Assembly: GCA_029532415.1 (NCBI GenBank)
Contig: JAQOTA010000054.1
Span: 1,116,001 to 1,180,000, forward strand
Direction: 5' to 3'
Origin: Marasmius tenuissimus
Taxonomy: Eukaryota; Basidiomycota; Agaricomycetes; Agaricales; Marasmiaceae
DNA: 64,000 nucleotides
The notes under the pieces were generated by a model, which saw nothing but the letters and a program-made list of their open reading frames with translations, was not told the origin of the DNA and did no database searches. This document shows, piece by piece, positions 1 through 11,066 of this stretch. The stretch's first letter is position 1. Each line of letters opens with the position of its first letter. A program made the translations under genes and the position numbers.

Positions 1-41
1 ACTGATTCTCATATCACGCGCTGACATTAGTCTCGTTCCAG

Positions 42-623
42 TCGCCGCTGCCGGAAGGCAAGGATGCATCTCTGCGTCTGAGAACGCAGATGGCGCCCCC
101 GTCGTGATACACGATTGTAACACTGAAGAAGTGGCGAAACACGACTGGGAGCTCTCCCTCTTTACCCGTCAAAACGCTGGACCTCAGCAAATTAAGGTCT
201 TCGGTGACAAGGTACTTTCGATCTTCGTTTCTCGTACTAACTTGAATCTGTGACGCTGACCACGGCACCCAGTGTTTGGACGTCAAAGATGGGATTAACA
301 CCGACGGAACCAAGCTTCAAATTTGGACCTGCACCCCCGGGAGTACCAACCAGCTTTGGATCTCGGTCAATGACTTTACGTTCAACTGGGCCGGCACGAA
401 CAAGTGTATCGATCTCACCGATGGGAACATCACAGATGGAAACCAGCTCCAGATCTGGACTTGTGTTGATGGTTCCGGTAGCCCGAACCAGAAATTTAGC
501 GGTAGTCCGGTACCCAGCACAGATGCTGACGCTTTCGACTGATACTCTGTACGTGTTTAGCTCCAGATCTGGGACTGTGACACCAACAATGACACTCAGT
601 CGTGGTTTCCTAACTCGCTGTAA
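42..623 (+). CDS. Ricin-B-type (beta-trefoil) lectin, copy 1, 5'-partial and internally shortened
   Basis: Exons read as 42-211, 273-509 and 561-623; the signal-peptide exon lies left of the window. The product has beta-trefoil lectin hallmarks: LQIW-T/D-C strands, NQLW, and CLDVKDG / CIDLTDG calcium- or sugar-loop-like repeats. It is probably secreted and binds carbohydrate. Compared with copy 2, about 470 bp are missing between the NQKF strand and the last LQIWDC strand, so two trefoils become one. The deletion removed the normal donor of the last intron. A new GTACCC donor at 510 still gives an in-frame 51-nt intron, so this copy may remain expressed. Family call is firm; expression is unknown. 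Confidence 0.75.
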
Positions 624-1906
624 CACTTATAAGGAGTCGGAAGTTTGCAGGGAGAATTTGAGGACTCGTCCCCTCAGACATACCCGTTTTCCATCCAGTC
701 ATTGTTATGATCGACATTTTTCAGTATTACTTGCGGCTATTTACATAGGGATCTTGTATATTTTTCTCGTTGTCTTTTGAGGCTCTTGAATGTATGTTGC
801 ATCCGAGCCTCGAGCCTGTGGATGAGGTGAATGCTCCCGAGTTTCAACTCTCTACAGAACATACAGAGAAGCTATACAACCATGAGAGGCCTGTTATACA
901 AGGTTGTACTGTGCTTCCAGAAGTCGAAATGGGGTCGTGCTACCATTCACGATCATTGCTTGTTGGAAAAAGCTATGTCGCGTTCACTGTAGTCTGCCTT
1001 TGGGAGACTAGAAAACAGATATACAAAGAAAATGTAGCTCAATCATACTATCAGATTCTGGTCCAAGTCGTATTGTTGGTGGCGTGATGAAGCTTGGAGT
1101 CACGCCAGGACATCGCGTTGTGTCCGCTTTGTCATCGTAATCAAACTTGGAACGCGACCACCGCCATCTCATTTCTTGCCACCTTGATCTTTCTCGCGTC
1201 AATCTGGAAAGGATTTCGAGCTGCGAGTCTCGTAAGGCGTGGCACGACGACCATTAGTACTCTGCTCAGGAGTCAAGTTCTCTCGTCAGCTTTTTCGCGT
1301 TGAAATCAATGGTCCAAGACACGGAGACATTTGGGGATACTCAGTAGGAGGCAACGTCGGGATTCTGGTCATGATGGGTCGCTGAGGAACAGTTAACATG
1401 CTGATATGGAGGAACTTGGTGCGCATGTCTCTCCGTTTGCCCTTGGTCCATGAAAACGTTTGGGTATGTAGCTATCAATGGATCATCAGAACCTATAGAC
1501 TTGCTATAGACTGCGCTTGGAAGATGGTTCATTTCTATCCGACAGGGTAATGCTGATGTAGGATCCAGGGACCAGGGAAGAGGAATTGATTTCAATTCGA
1601 GGAGGGCGACTATGATGGATAAACGGCTCAACCTGAACAAGGCCTGGCCGTCGAGGGAATTCGCGAACTCAATGCCGGTTCTGACTTTTGGCTCGTTTGC
1701 TCAAGGTACGGTTTGCTGGCTAGTGACTATAGCGTGTCGAAACACCGAGTTTTCGGCAATGGGAGACGCGGAATAAACTCATTCATCGCGGTTTCTGAAG
1801 CAGCCCTTCAGCACCCTTCAGGCCTCAGGGCCCTTCTCTGTCACTTTCGGGGCTTGAGGTGTTGATTTATTGTAATAATATTGACTCAAATCCTACCAGT
1901 GTATCA
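624..1906. other. Intergenic stretch between the lectin copies, no supported gene
   Basis: This stretch holds only short open frames on both strands. None shows a signal peptide, a recognisable domain or a consistent exon chain. A faint plus-strand coding-like patch at about 1090-1320 is broken by stops and was not identified. Confidence 0.5.
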
Positions 1907-1913
1907 TATAAAA
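1907..1913 (+). promoter_or_regulatory. TATA box of lectin copy 2
   Basis: TATAAAA lies about 90 bp upstream of the ATG at 2005. This is a usual distance for a strongly expressed fungal gene. Confidence 0.55.
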
Positions 1914-2004
1914 TGTCCCAAGAGGCCGCCAAACTCCACCGCCCCTCATCTTTTCCCCCTCTTTCGGTTTCTTCGACCATATTCCTCTAAGTCGGCAGAT
2001 CATC

Positions 2005-3196
2005 ATGATACGCCCAGCTCTCTCTCTCATTGCTCTCTCAACGCTCGTTGCGGCTCGTTTGCAGCTCCAGAGCTTCAACCCTGGATGTACGTTCGAGGTT
2101 TAGCGATCCTTATACCACGCACTGTCAACTGATATCTCAATCGTGTAACGTGTTCTAGTCAACGCCGCCGGCAAGCAAGGATGCAGATGGTGCTCCTGTT
2201 GTGATCCATGATTGTAACACCGAAGAACTCGCCAAACACGACTGGGAAGTCAGCCTCTTTACCCGACAAAACTCTGGGCCTCAGCAGCTCAAGGTCTTTG
2301 GTGACAAGGTATTTCCCGTTTCAATTTGCATCCAACTAGGCCCTTATCACGGTGCCTTCAACTACTTACTTAGTGCTTGGACGTAAAAGATGGTGTGAAC
2401 GCCGACGGAACCAAGCTCCAAATCTGGAGTTGCAATCCCGGAAGTACCAACCAGCTTTGGATCTCGGTCCAAGACTTTACGTTCAACTGGGCCGGCACGG
2501 ACAAGTGTATCGATATTACTGATGGTAACATCGTAGATGGAAACCAGCTTCAGATCTGGACCTGTGTTGGTGGTGCCGGTAGTCCGAACCAGAAATGGAG
2601 CGGTCAAAAGGTGCCCAATACGGAGGGTCCCGCCGCATATTTTGTTGGCGGGCGGACTAGCCGTATGTCGACTCTCGAGTCTCTTGTTCCACTTCACCTC
2701 CAACGCTCGTACTGACATCTCGCTTTCTGATACATGGCCGAAATCCCCAACATGTGTCTATCTGCCGAATCCAACACTGATGGCGCGGCTATTGCCCTCG
2801 CAGAGTGCCGTCGTGTCACTGATACTTTCCCTAACGGAAACCAAACGTTCATATACGCTCAGAGTCCTCTCAGCGGTCCGATCAAGACCTACGATGGTTC
2901 CAAATGCCTCGACGTTCCCAACGGAGATGCCACAAACGGAAACAAGCTCCAGCTCTGGACCTGTGTCGATGGAAGTGCAAACCAGCAGTGGAAGCTCAAC
3001 TCCGGCACGATTGAGTGGGTTGGTAAGAACAAGTGTGTTGATATCACCAACGGAGATATGGCTGCCGGAAACGCTGTACGTTGCTTTGTCTGAGTATCGC
3101 TGACGCTTTTGACTGATATCTGTTCCTGCTTAGCTCCAGATTTGGGACTGTGACACCAACAACAACAACCAGTCGTGGTTCCGCAGTTTCCCGTAG
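2005..3196 (+). pseudogene. Ricin-B-type lectin, copy 2, two trefoils, probably broken
   Basis: The ATG at 2005 opens a hydrophobic signal peptide (MIRPALSLIALSTLVAA). Exons by homology to copy 1 are 2005-2086, 2159-2308, 2374-2662, about 2737-3075 and 3134-3196. Together they encode two beta-trefoils with repeated LQIW/LQLW-TC and CLDV/CIDI strands. Two lesions are visible. First, 20 nt present in copy 1 just after GCAAGGATGC are missing in exon 2, shifting the frame if the consensus donor at 2087 is used. Second, no AG lies between 2690 and 2800, where the exon 4 acceptor should be; ACATGG stands at the expected site. An alternative donor (GTTTAG, near 2097) could rescue the first lesion. 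I favour a recent pseudogene. Confidence 0.6.
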
Positions 3197-3407
3197 ATTA
3201 TACGAGGAGTCAGAAGATTTAAGAGAAACTTAAAGGACTCGTCCGAGCCTCAGGCTCACCCTATCTTTCCTTCATTTTCGTCGTTCTTTTTAACTTATTG
3301 TGCAGTATCAACTGTGTATCTCGGATTGGGATGTTGAATATCACTGGTTGTTGATGTGATAATCAAGACTGAAGGGTGCGGGCGCTTCATACATCATTAT
3401 ATAGTGC

Positions 3408-3734
3408 GTGGAGGTTTCTGGAGGAGATTTGGATTATTCATTCCGTATGTTTAGGGTTTCGGGGATGGAGCATTGTAGCGGAGGCCCCGGAGCGTGGGAG
3501 ATTGGCCAGTTTGGACGTTCCGCGCCGTCTTTGGATGTGGACAAGAATGTGTTGGTGGCTATGATCAAGTGGGTCGAAATGGGGGAGGCACCCGAGGGCG
3601 TGAAGTATCTTGATGACGATAAGGAGAAAGGAGAGGTGTTGACAAGGAGGCATTGTCGGTATCCGTTCAGGAATGCTTACGATCGGATTGGGGACCCGTC
3701 GAAGCTGGAGAGCTGGCGATGCGAGATGCCATGA
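3408..3734 (+). pseudogene. C-terminal fragment of a tannase/feruloyl esterase family protein
   Basis: The translated stretch has the family's C-terminal signature: FRMFRVSGMEHCSGGPGAW, then a VAMIKWVEMGEAPEGV segment, then RRHCRYPFRN and SWRCE. The conserved His of the catalytic triad sits in the MEHC motif. The nucleophile-bearing N-terminal two thirds are absent; the sequence immediately upstream is the lectin 3' flank. An in-frame TAG at 3402 and an apparent frameshift interrupt the preceding YY-x-V segment. I read this as the relic of a secreted esterase gene, cut when the lectin pair was inserted or duplicated. Confidence 0.7.
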
Positions 3735-3830
3735 GTCGTGAGGACGTTTGAATGTTATCAAGTACTGATATCGTATCACCGCCGTAGTGGTGACCTATTT
3801 ACATGAGTGGCAAGTCTACTAGAGTACGTT

Positions 3831-6800
3831 TCAAGGGAATCCGCTGAACTTCCAGTCTGGCGGCAGCTCGAGATATTTGTGTCTCCGCAACTCCACAGCA
3901 GTAGGCCGCTCGTCGGGGTCTCTATCGAGTCGAATGAGTTCTTTTAGCGGGTAGTGAGGATTCAGCAGCCTGAACTCACCCAGCAAAGCACTTTCGCCGT
4001 AGGAAGTCATCTGCGAGCTCCGACAGCACCACACCTTCAGGAACAGGAGGTGGCGTCCTGTCCCGGGAGACCTGTTGAGAAGGCTCGAGTCAGTACCAAG
4101 TCCCTGGACACTATGATAGGATTCCTACCATGATCATAACTGGGATATTCGTGACGCCCGACCACGGACGAGTGCCCGTCAGCATCTCCAAAATCATGCA
4201 GCCCAAACTCCATATATCCACTTTACAGTCGTAACCGTTTTTTGGCGGACTTAACACCTCTGGCGCCATCCAAAAGGAAGAGCCCCTCATGGCCGTATGT
4301 GCCCGTCTGTGCTTAGTAGTACGCTTGGATTGACGAAAGTTCGAGATCTTGCAGACTCCATCCATCCCAACGAGAATGTTGCTGGCCTTCAGATCCTGCA
4401 ACAATTCATCAGTACACGAGAAATGCAGTAATCAAGTATAAACATACTCGGTGCAGGATGCCCTTCGAGTGAAGGTATTCTAGTCCGGTGAGGATTTGCG
4501 CAGAGAAAGATATGGTAACCGGTTCACTGAGCTTGCCGTGCTTGAGCAGGATACTGCCTACTGAACCGCCAGGAACGTATTCCAGGAACCTGTGAAGTGA
4601 TTAGCCAATAACGAGGGAATCGAGAGCCATTTCTTTACGTGTTCAGATTGGTCGGAGTCTCTTCGAACCCCAGGTACTGCACAATATTGGGATGGTCTAG
4701 GTCCGTTAACGTTTCACTTTCCAAACTTGAAACTCCAACGACCGCTCTTGACCTGTCGTTCCATGTTTGGGGTAATGCCACTTGCTTGACGGCCATCATC
4801 TCTCCCGTTGTCGTGTTCAAAGCAAGGTATACACGCCCGAATGTCCCTTTCCCGATGAGTTCGCCGCGCACCCACTTGAATGCCGCTGTGAGCATTTGAT
4901 GTTACTTAGCAGCTAATATGTGATAACGGATAAGTTGGAATACTTACTCAGTCTAGCTGGCGAAGACTTCAGATATCGCCGGTTGGCCATATGAGTAGGT
5001 AGCTTTTGCCAATGGCCATCTCCCAGGTCATCAGAATCGGACGATGTTGCTGAAACGAGATCAGAAGGTGACGGCGGCGGCGGACTGGTCCTAGACGAGG
5101 ACTCTGAGATGGAGGTAGCCAGCCAAGGAGTGAGACTTTCCGGACTGTGCGGTGGAGAGGAATGGGGAGGGTGATAGGGAGAGGCGGGCAGAAGAATGCC
5201 ACGTTGAGGAGAGGGCGATTGATGCCGCGCTGCACGGGATGTAGCTGCAGAACGATGTGAACTCAAATCGCCTTGCGAATTCGATTGGTATGGTTCCGCG
5301 AGCACTGACTGCTCTCGCACTAGACTCGTGATAGCGGGTTTCGCTACAGCGACATCATGGTCATGTAATATCGTTGAGGCACTTGGTCGCAGTGTAGGTT
5401 TGGGAGTCGAGGATGATTGGAGAATATCGGGGTTGGGAGGCGAATGTAGCGTGAGTAATGCCGGATCAATCGGAGTGCCAACAGTGGGTTTCAGCCCGCG
5501 TAATATCGTTGGAGCACTTGGTCGCAAAGAAGGATCTGCCTGCCAGCATAATTCCATCATGCTCCAGACTACATCCAATAGTTTTGGAAGGGTCTCGGGG
5601 CGGGAAGGCCGCTTTCCAAGCGATACCTGGATTATTACTGCACCATCATTCTTGCACTTGTGGAAAGGGGGAAGACTGGTAAGAATCTGATGATTTAATG
5701 CAAGACTTGGATTAGTCTTGGTCGGATGAGGTACAAGGATGGGAAGTATACCTCGTAGCAAACGCATGCGAAAGCGTAGATATCGCTTTCCTTCGTCGCG
5801 ATTACATTTTCGGCCAATAGCTCTGGTGCCATCCAACGTAGTGTTCCCGCGGCTCGAGAGATTGAAGAAGACAGCCCGACCAACTGTGAATCAGCTATGC
5901 GGGCCAGGCCAAAGTCGCATATGCAAGCCCTTCCTGACGGCGTGATTAGGACATTCACCTGGAAGGACAGTCTGTGAGCAGTAGAAGGTGATGCCGTCAC
6001 ATCTACCCACTCACGCCCTTCAGATCAGCATGCACGATCTTCTTCATATGTAGGTGAGAGAGACCTGAAGCGACATCGAGTACCTATGGGCTTCCTTGTA
6101 AGTTACAACGTGCAAGAGAGGAGGAAGGAACTCGCCAGTGAAAGATGGTCAACAGATTCTCGCGGGGTATCTTTTAGGTACTCCACCAAGTTACCGCGCT
6201 CCATCCACGGGGACACTAAACATATTCTCTGTCGTGTATCATCCAGGTAGTAGATGCCAAGGAATGGTAAGATATTTGGATGATCGAGTTGCTTCCATAC
6301 AATCGCTTCTCGAAGGTATTCCTGTATCTTTTGAGCCAGCCGTTACCACCAAAAGATAAGACAGAACATACCGCTAACGACTGGCGCACATCTGATGTAA
6401 GATATACTTTCACCACCTTCAGACACACCGTCTGCGTAGAGCCAGCATGATCAACAGTCCCCTTCCAGACGTCACCAAAGCCCCCACCACCGACAGGGTG
6501 TTCGCCTTGCTTTTTCACGTTCTTGATGACTAGGCATTTCGGAAAATGTCCAGAGTTCTTGGAGAGCCGGACCATGATGGTAAGTATCGTGGATCGTAAG
6601 AGGGATGAAGTATCAGGAGAGTCGGCGAGCTTAAAATTGCTTCAGATCTTTCAAAAATCGTAGAACTTCAATACGGTTGGTGAACTCACCAACTGAAGGA
6701 CATCCAGCCAGTGCTGTGCGTCTTCGCCTTTTTTCTCTAGAATTTCCCGGCGCTGCTCTTCATCCTCCACCGCAACTCTCAACCCCTTAACCAGCTCCTT

Positions 6801-6875
6801 CATCTCCTCACTTTCCATTGCAGAGCTATTCTTCAGCAAGCTCTCCAGTTCAGTGAGGGATGACACAGCCTTCAT
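3831..6875 (-). CDS. Kinase A: TKL kinase fused to a MAPKKK-like kinase domain with a degenerate DFG
   Basis: Eleven exons (6690-6875, 6372-6629, 6136-6321, 6015-6083, 5752-5958, 4948-5686, 4639-4885, 4448-4589, 4129-4395, 3980-4071, 3831-3921) sum to 2484 nt, an 827-residue protein in one frame. Residues 1-62 are a charged helical leader. Residues about 95-375 are a TKL kinase: GGGGFGDVWKG loop, VCLKVVKVY lysine, HADLKG loop (HRD to HAD), CDFG, WMAPELL. A Ser/Pro-rich linker follows. Residues about 552-822 resemble the Bck1/Ste11 MAPKKK class: GELIGKGTFGRVY, VKQV, LDHPNIVQYLGFEE, FLEYVPGGS, ILHRDLKASNILV, WMAPEVL, ERPTA. In that second domain the magnesium-binding DFG is NFR, so it is probably a pseudokinase. 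The 3' splice donor of exon 3 is GC. Confidence 0.8.
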
Positions 6876-8278
6876 CTTGATGCTCTATGGCGTTAAGGTG
6901 GAAGGCTGGATACTGAATATAATTCTCATCTTGTTGTTGGTATTTTGTTGTTCTGATGGACGGTCACTTGACTAGTCCCACCTCGTGCCCTGCATGCAGA
7001 AAATAAATATCGTGTAGAGGATTCTCGTGAAGGTAAACGTACTTTGGTTTTATGCCATAGATGACGCCAGATCCACGGGCCTAATAGGCCATACTTGGGC
7101 CAAACAGGTGATATTGGGCCAACCCATTGTATGTACCCAGTTTTCCGGAGTGACGAAGAAGGTCGAAGACAAAGCAGGGCAACAATCGCGATACGTGATA
7201 CTTGAACGAAACAATAGATGATAGCGACTGTCAAATATTAGATTGGTCGTGGTCGTGGTCGAACGTTGAGGATGAATTGATGAGCGAGTGGCCCGTGCGC
7301 AACCGGTTTCAAGGGTTCTGAATCAGCACAAGAAGCGCCCATCGAAACCTTTTCTCAACATTCAACTCCGATTCACTTCTCAAATTGCGAGCACAACCCT
7401 CCAGGCTAGGTCCTGACTTTTGAACACTATTTGGCCTGCTCGACGCAAATCTGAAGGGTTCATATTTGGCCAAGAAGGACTTCAGACTCGCTATCTCAAT
7501 CGGAGGAGTCCAAAGTTATCTCAGCAGTCGCCCGCAAACCTGTCAGGCTCGATGGATCTAATGCATATCCTGACAAGCAAGCTTCAATCCTTGGTTGGAC
7601 GTCAAATATTGATTCTTCTGAATCAGGATTTATGTGAGCATTGTAATTCGGAGAGAGCTCATCGTAGCGTCCTACGACCAACTTTCAAAAAGAGATGAAA
7701 TCTATCTTTCTAGGTTGCTCGCGGTCGGCAGCGTCTCAAAAATTCTGAGGACTTTCTAGAAGACCTCTGTGGTGCTTCAAAGAGTACATTCCGACCACTT
7801 TCTCTACTTGTCGACTTCAATCATTCCTGTTGTTAACTAACTGAACACTCGCCTGTCCTGGGGAGCCACCCATTCCTATGGGCGGCCCGATGTCGCATGC
7901 TTTTTCTCTCCTCATCAGCATTCCACTGTTCCTCACACCGTTGCTCTTCAGCCCATCCTCTTCGTGTCTCCGCTTCCTCCCATTACCGGGCCTCTTTGTA
8001 CTCTTCTGTACGCAGATCCAGCTTTTCCCCCTCGCGACATAGCAACGCCGGGTCCTCTTGATTCAAGGAAAAATATAGTATAAAAACCAGAATCTCTCGA
8101 TAATCTCCCTTGGAGAATCGGCTTCGATTATTATGGGGAAATAGATCCTATTAGTAGCGCTCAACGCCTCGGATACAAGTTGAGAACAACCCAGTTATAT
8201 GGCCCGCCGCCAGGTCTTTACGCTGGAAATCCAGTCTGCGGATTTGTGAAAACATACATAGCCAGTCGAGGCTGCTGT
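6876..8278. other. Promoter region of kinase A and spacer, no supported gene
   Basis: No gene is supported here. The part nearest kinase A (about 6950-7430) shares scattered strings with the flank upstream of kinase C at 14300-14850: AAGGTAAACG-ACTTTG, a short GTGGTC repeat, GCCCGTGCGCAAC, and AATTGCGAG...CCAGGCT. This indicates that promoter DNA was copied along with the gene. The remainder, 7430-8278, is featureless to me. Confidence 0.5.
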
Positions 8279-10582
8279 TTACCTTGTACAGGCCAAGAAC
8301 GGCCAAGAACGGTTTTTCGTGATCTTCTCGATGTGTCGAGCGCGTTCTTTCGCAAGTTCCTCTCCGTCACGTTCCCTCGCGAGTTCAACCTCTTGCCTGG
8401 CCTGCCTGACCTGCGTAGCCCGAATAGTACGCTCCCCGGCGAGTCCCTGCAGCTGTGTGAGGGTGTGAGAGAGACTGAGCTCCACTTTCCTAACTCGCTC
8501 CAAACCCTCCTGTCCACCACATTCGGCACCGGCTTCAGTTTCCCACTCGCGCTCGCGGGCTCTTATTTCCTCTCTCCCTTTCTCCCTCTCCCGCTCTTTG
8601 TCACGCCTAAGCCCTTGTCCCTTCTTTAACTTATTGCTCACCCCGGGTGGTGGCGACAGTCGCGCAGCTGAAAGAGATGGAGGGTCATCTGGATAGCCCG
8701 GGGAGGAATTGTCATCAACAATAACACGAGCAAAGGGATGCCGCCGGTGAGATGGTCTCGTAATCGATGGAGGGAGGGGAGCGGTAGATGGCCTACAAAG
8801 CGGGGACTCTTGTACTCTAAACGAGGGGTATCGAGCTGACAGAGGGGTTGGGTTACGTGTGGGCCTCCATAACGTACGATCGGCTTTTTGTGAACGTGAA
8901 GGGGTTGGCTGCACAGGCCTGAGAGTGAGAGTAGGCCGCGACGAGGTCTCCGGCAGATGCGAGGAAGACAAAAGGCTAGGAAGCTCTGCTTGCGTGGCGC
9001 GTTCCCCTTCCCGGACATGTTTCTGTTTATTCCGATCAGTACCCCTGATGTAAAGAGGATTTGGAGATTCTGTAAGTGCGTTGTTGGTGATCGGGTGGTC
9101 CACATTATTCCACACGCCGGTGACCATGGAATCTGGCCAAGCAGGCGCAGTCATCAGAGGGGCTGGGCTCACTGCAATCAGAATGTGCACTACTGTTGAT
9201 GCATCCGGTCGGGCAGAACGGGCGGTTTGCCAGCACGCTTCCATCAGGTTCCATAGTATCGCGTTTGACAACACCGAGAGCGTTGCCGCACGCGAAGGAC
9301 GGTTGCCTAACGAGAGTTGAAGCATTACTCCAGCGTCATGCTTAAACTCGTGAAAGGGGACGAGGCCACCGGTGAAGATCTGCCGCAAACACGCTTGAGT
9401 GGCTTCATGAGAAACAGTCACGGATAGGCATACCTCGTAGCAAACACATGCAAAAGCATAGATGTCACTGTCCTTTGTTGATATACTTTCCGCTTCAAGT
9501 AGCTCTGGTGCTAGCCAACGTACACTGCCCAGAGCCCGAGAGGTTGAAGAAGTAATCCTGAGCACTTCTGGGTCCGCGACACGCGAGAGGCCAAAATCAG
9601 CGATGCAAGCTCTCCCCGAAGGCGTCATGAGGACGTTAACCTGAAGCAACAGTGGATTAATGCCAAGTACTGAAAGATTGTGCTATGTCTTCCCACTTAC
9701 ACCCTTCAAATCAGCGTGAACTATCGCCATGTCGTGCAGATGAGAGAGACCTGAAGCAACGTCGAACACCTATTGAATTACCTATCAACCAATGAGTGCG
9801 GGGGAACAACTATAGATCTTACCAGTAAAATATGATTAACGGACTTTCGTGGAGTAGCTTTCAGATACTGCACCAAATTACCACGCTCCATCCACGGAGA
9901 AATAAGACATATATCTTGTCGTGCATCATCCAAGTAATAGATACCGAGAAATGGTAGGATATTCGGGTGCTTGAGCTGCTTCCATACGATTGCTTCTCGA
10001 ATGTAATTCTGGATACGCAATTCAGACTTGTCGCGCTGAATTGGGCGAAATCTTGAACACGTACTCTCAGCAAGCGTTGTACATCCGAAGTAAGATATAC
10101 CTTCACCACCTTCAAACATACGGTCTGGACGGAACCAGGGCAACCAATAGTTCCCTTCCAGACATCTCCAAATCCTCCACCACCGACGGCACGGTTGCCT
10201 TGTTTTTCCGCATTCTGTATGACCAGGCATTTCGGATAACGGCCAGAATCCTTGGACAGACGGAGCATAGCTTTGAATATGGTCGATCGTAACGGCGGGG
10301 AGATACCAGGGGAGTCGGCCACCTAGAACTTGCTTCAGGATGCCTTGAGGACATCTGCTTGACGATGTGAGGACTGACCAGTTGGAACAAATCAAGCCAG
10401 GCCTGCGCATCGTCGCCTTGCTTCCTCAAAATTTGTTGGCGCTGCTCATCGTCCTCCAGAATGGCTCGCAATTCCTCCACCAGTGACTGAAACTCCCTGT
10501 CTTCTGCTGTAAGAGTTCTCGTCGCCGTAAAATCTGTTCCGGCTTGGCCACTGTTTCCCATATCGATGGCGAGCTTCAACAA
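8279..10582 (-). CDS. Kinase B: TKL kinase with a charged coiled-coil C-terminus
   Basis: Exons 10379-10582, 10065-10322, 9823-10008, 9701-9769, 9434-9640 and 8279-9379 join in frame to 674 residues. Exons 2 to 5 match kinase A in length exactly (258, 186, 69, 207 nt). The leader contains a DDEQRQQ...AWLDLFQL helix. Kinase motifs are GGGGFGDVWKG, VCLKVVKVY, IVHADLKG, IADFGLSR and WLAPELL, all apparently intact. The C-terminal exon carries the end of the C-lobe, a Pro/Ser/Arg-rich linker and a long charged helix rich in E, R, K and A (about residues 560-665) that should form a coiled coil. The stop at 8279 follows soon after a possible AAG/GTAAAC donor, so a further 3' exon cannot be excluded. 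Confidence 0.75.
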
Positions 10583-10983
10583 GGGGGTTTCATGGGGAAC
10601 GTTGGGTCCCGGCCGCAGGCTGTCGATGTTAAATACTAGGTCACCTGCCTGTCAATGCGAGGTAAAGGCTGTTGAGCCCATCGCCATGCGATATCGGTGA
10701 GGACGATCAATATATTATTGATAATGAATCATGAGGAGTGAGCAGACCCCGACCATAGAAAGCCCTTCCCAGTCATTTCTGGTCACATAGGTACCCGAAT
10801 ATGTCAAGAACAGGTGGCGCGATAAAAGGGGGAGGCAACGTGTCCTCGTGAAGGCAGGGCGAATAATGGATGTCGATCCGGCCCGGCAATGCCAATAGAT
10901 CGCCGTGGACATAGTCGTGTGAGATTGGGAATGACAGGAGAGCCTGTTACTTACCACTAGCCAGGAATTGCCCGGTTATACAT

Positions 10984-11066
10984 CCCAGTTGGAGGGAATC
11001 CAGCCACCGCTGTGCAGCTTCTCCCTCCTCTAAAGCTTCCCTGTGCTGTCCGACATCTTCCGTTGT
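10984..11066 (-). pseudogene. Relic leader exon of a fourth kinase copy
   Basis: Read on the minus strand, this stretch encodes EDVGQHREALEEGEAAQ followed by RWLDSLQL. It aligns with the 3' end of the leader exon of the three neighbouring kinase genes (EDEEQRREILEKKGEDAQ, HWLDVLQL in A). The kinase-domain exons that should follow are absent; the next sequence in the minus direction is the upstream flank of kinase B. I infer a fourth cassette lost by deletion, leaving only this scrap. Confidence 0.55.

Noticed and set aside
1094..1303. Coding-like patch on the plus strand with a hydrophobic segment
   Set aside because: Stops in the best frame, no family match that I can defend.
4340..4404. 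Possibility that kinase A and the MAPKKK-like domain are separate genes
   Set aside because: The exon ending at 4948 and the exon starting at 4885 join in phase across a consensus intron, there is no stop or promoter between them, and the total of 2484 nt is open throughout.
5328..5690. Plus-strand 120-residue frame
   Set aside because: Antisense of the kinase A C-lobe and linker exon.
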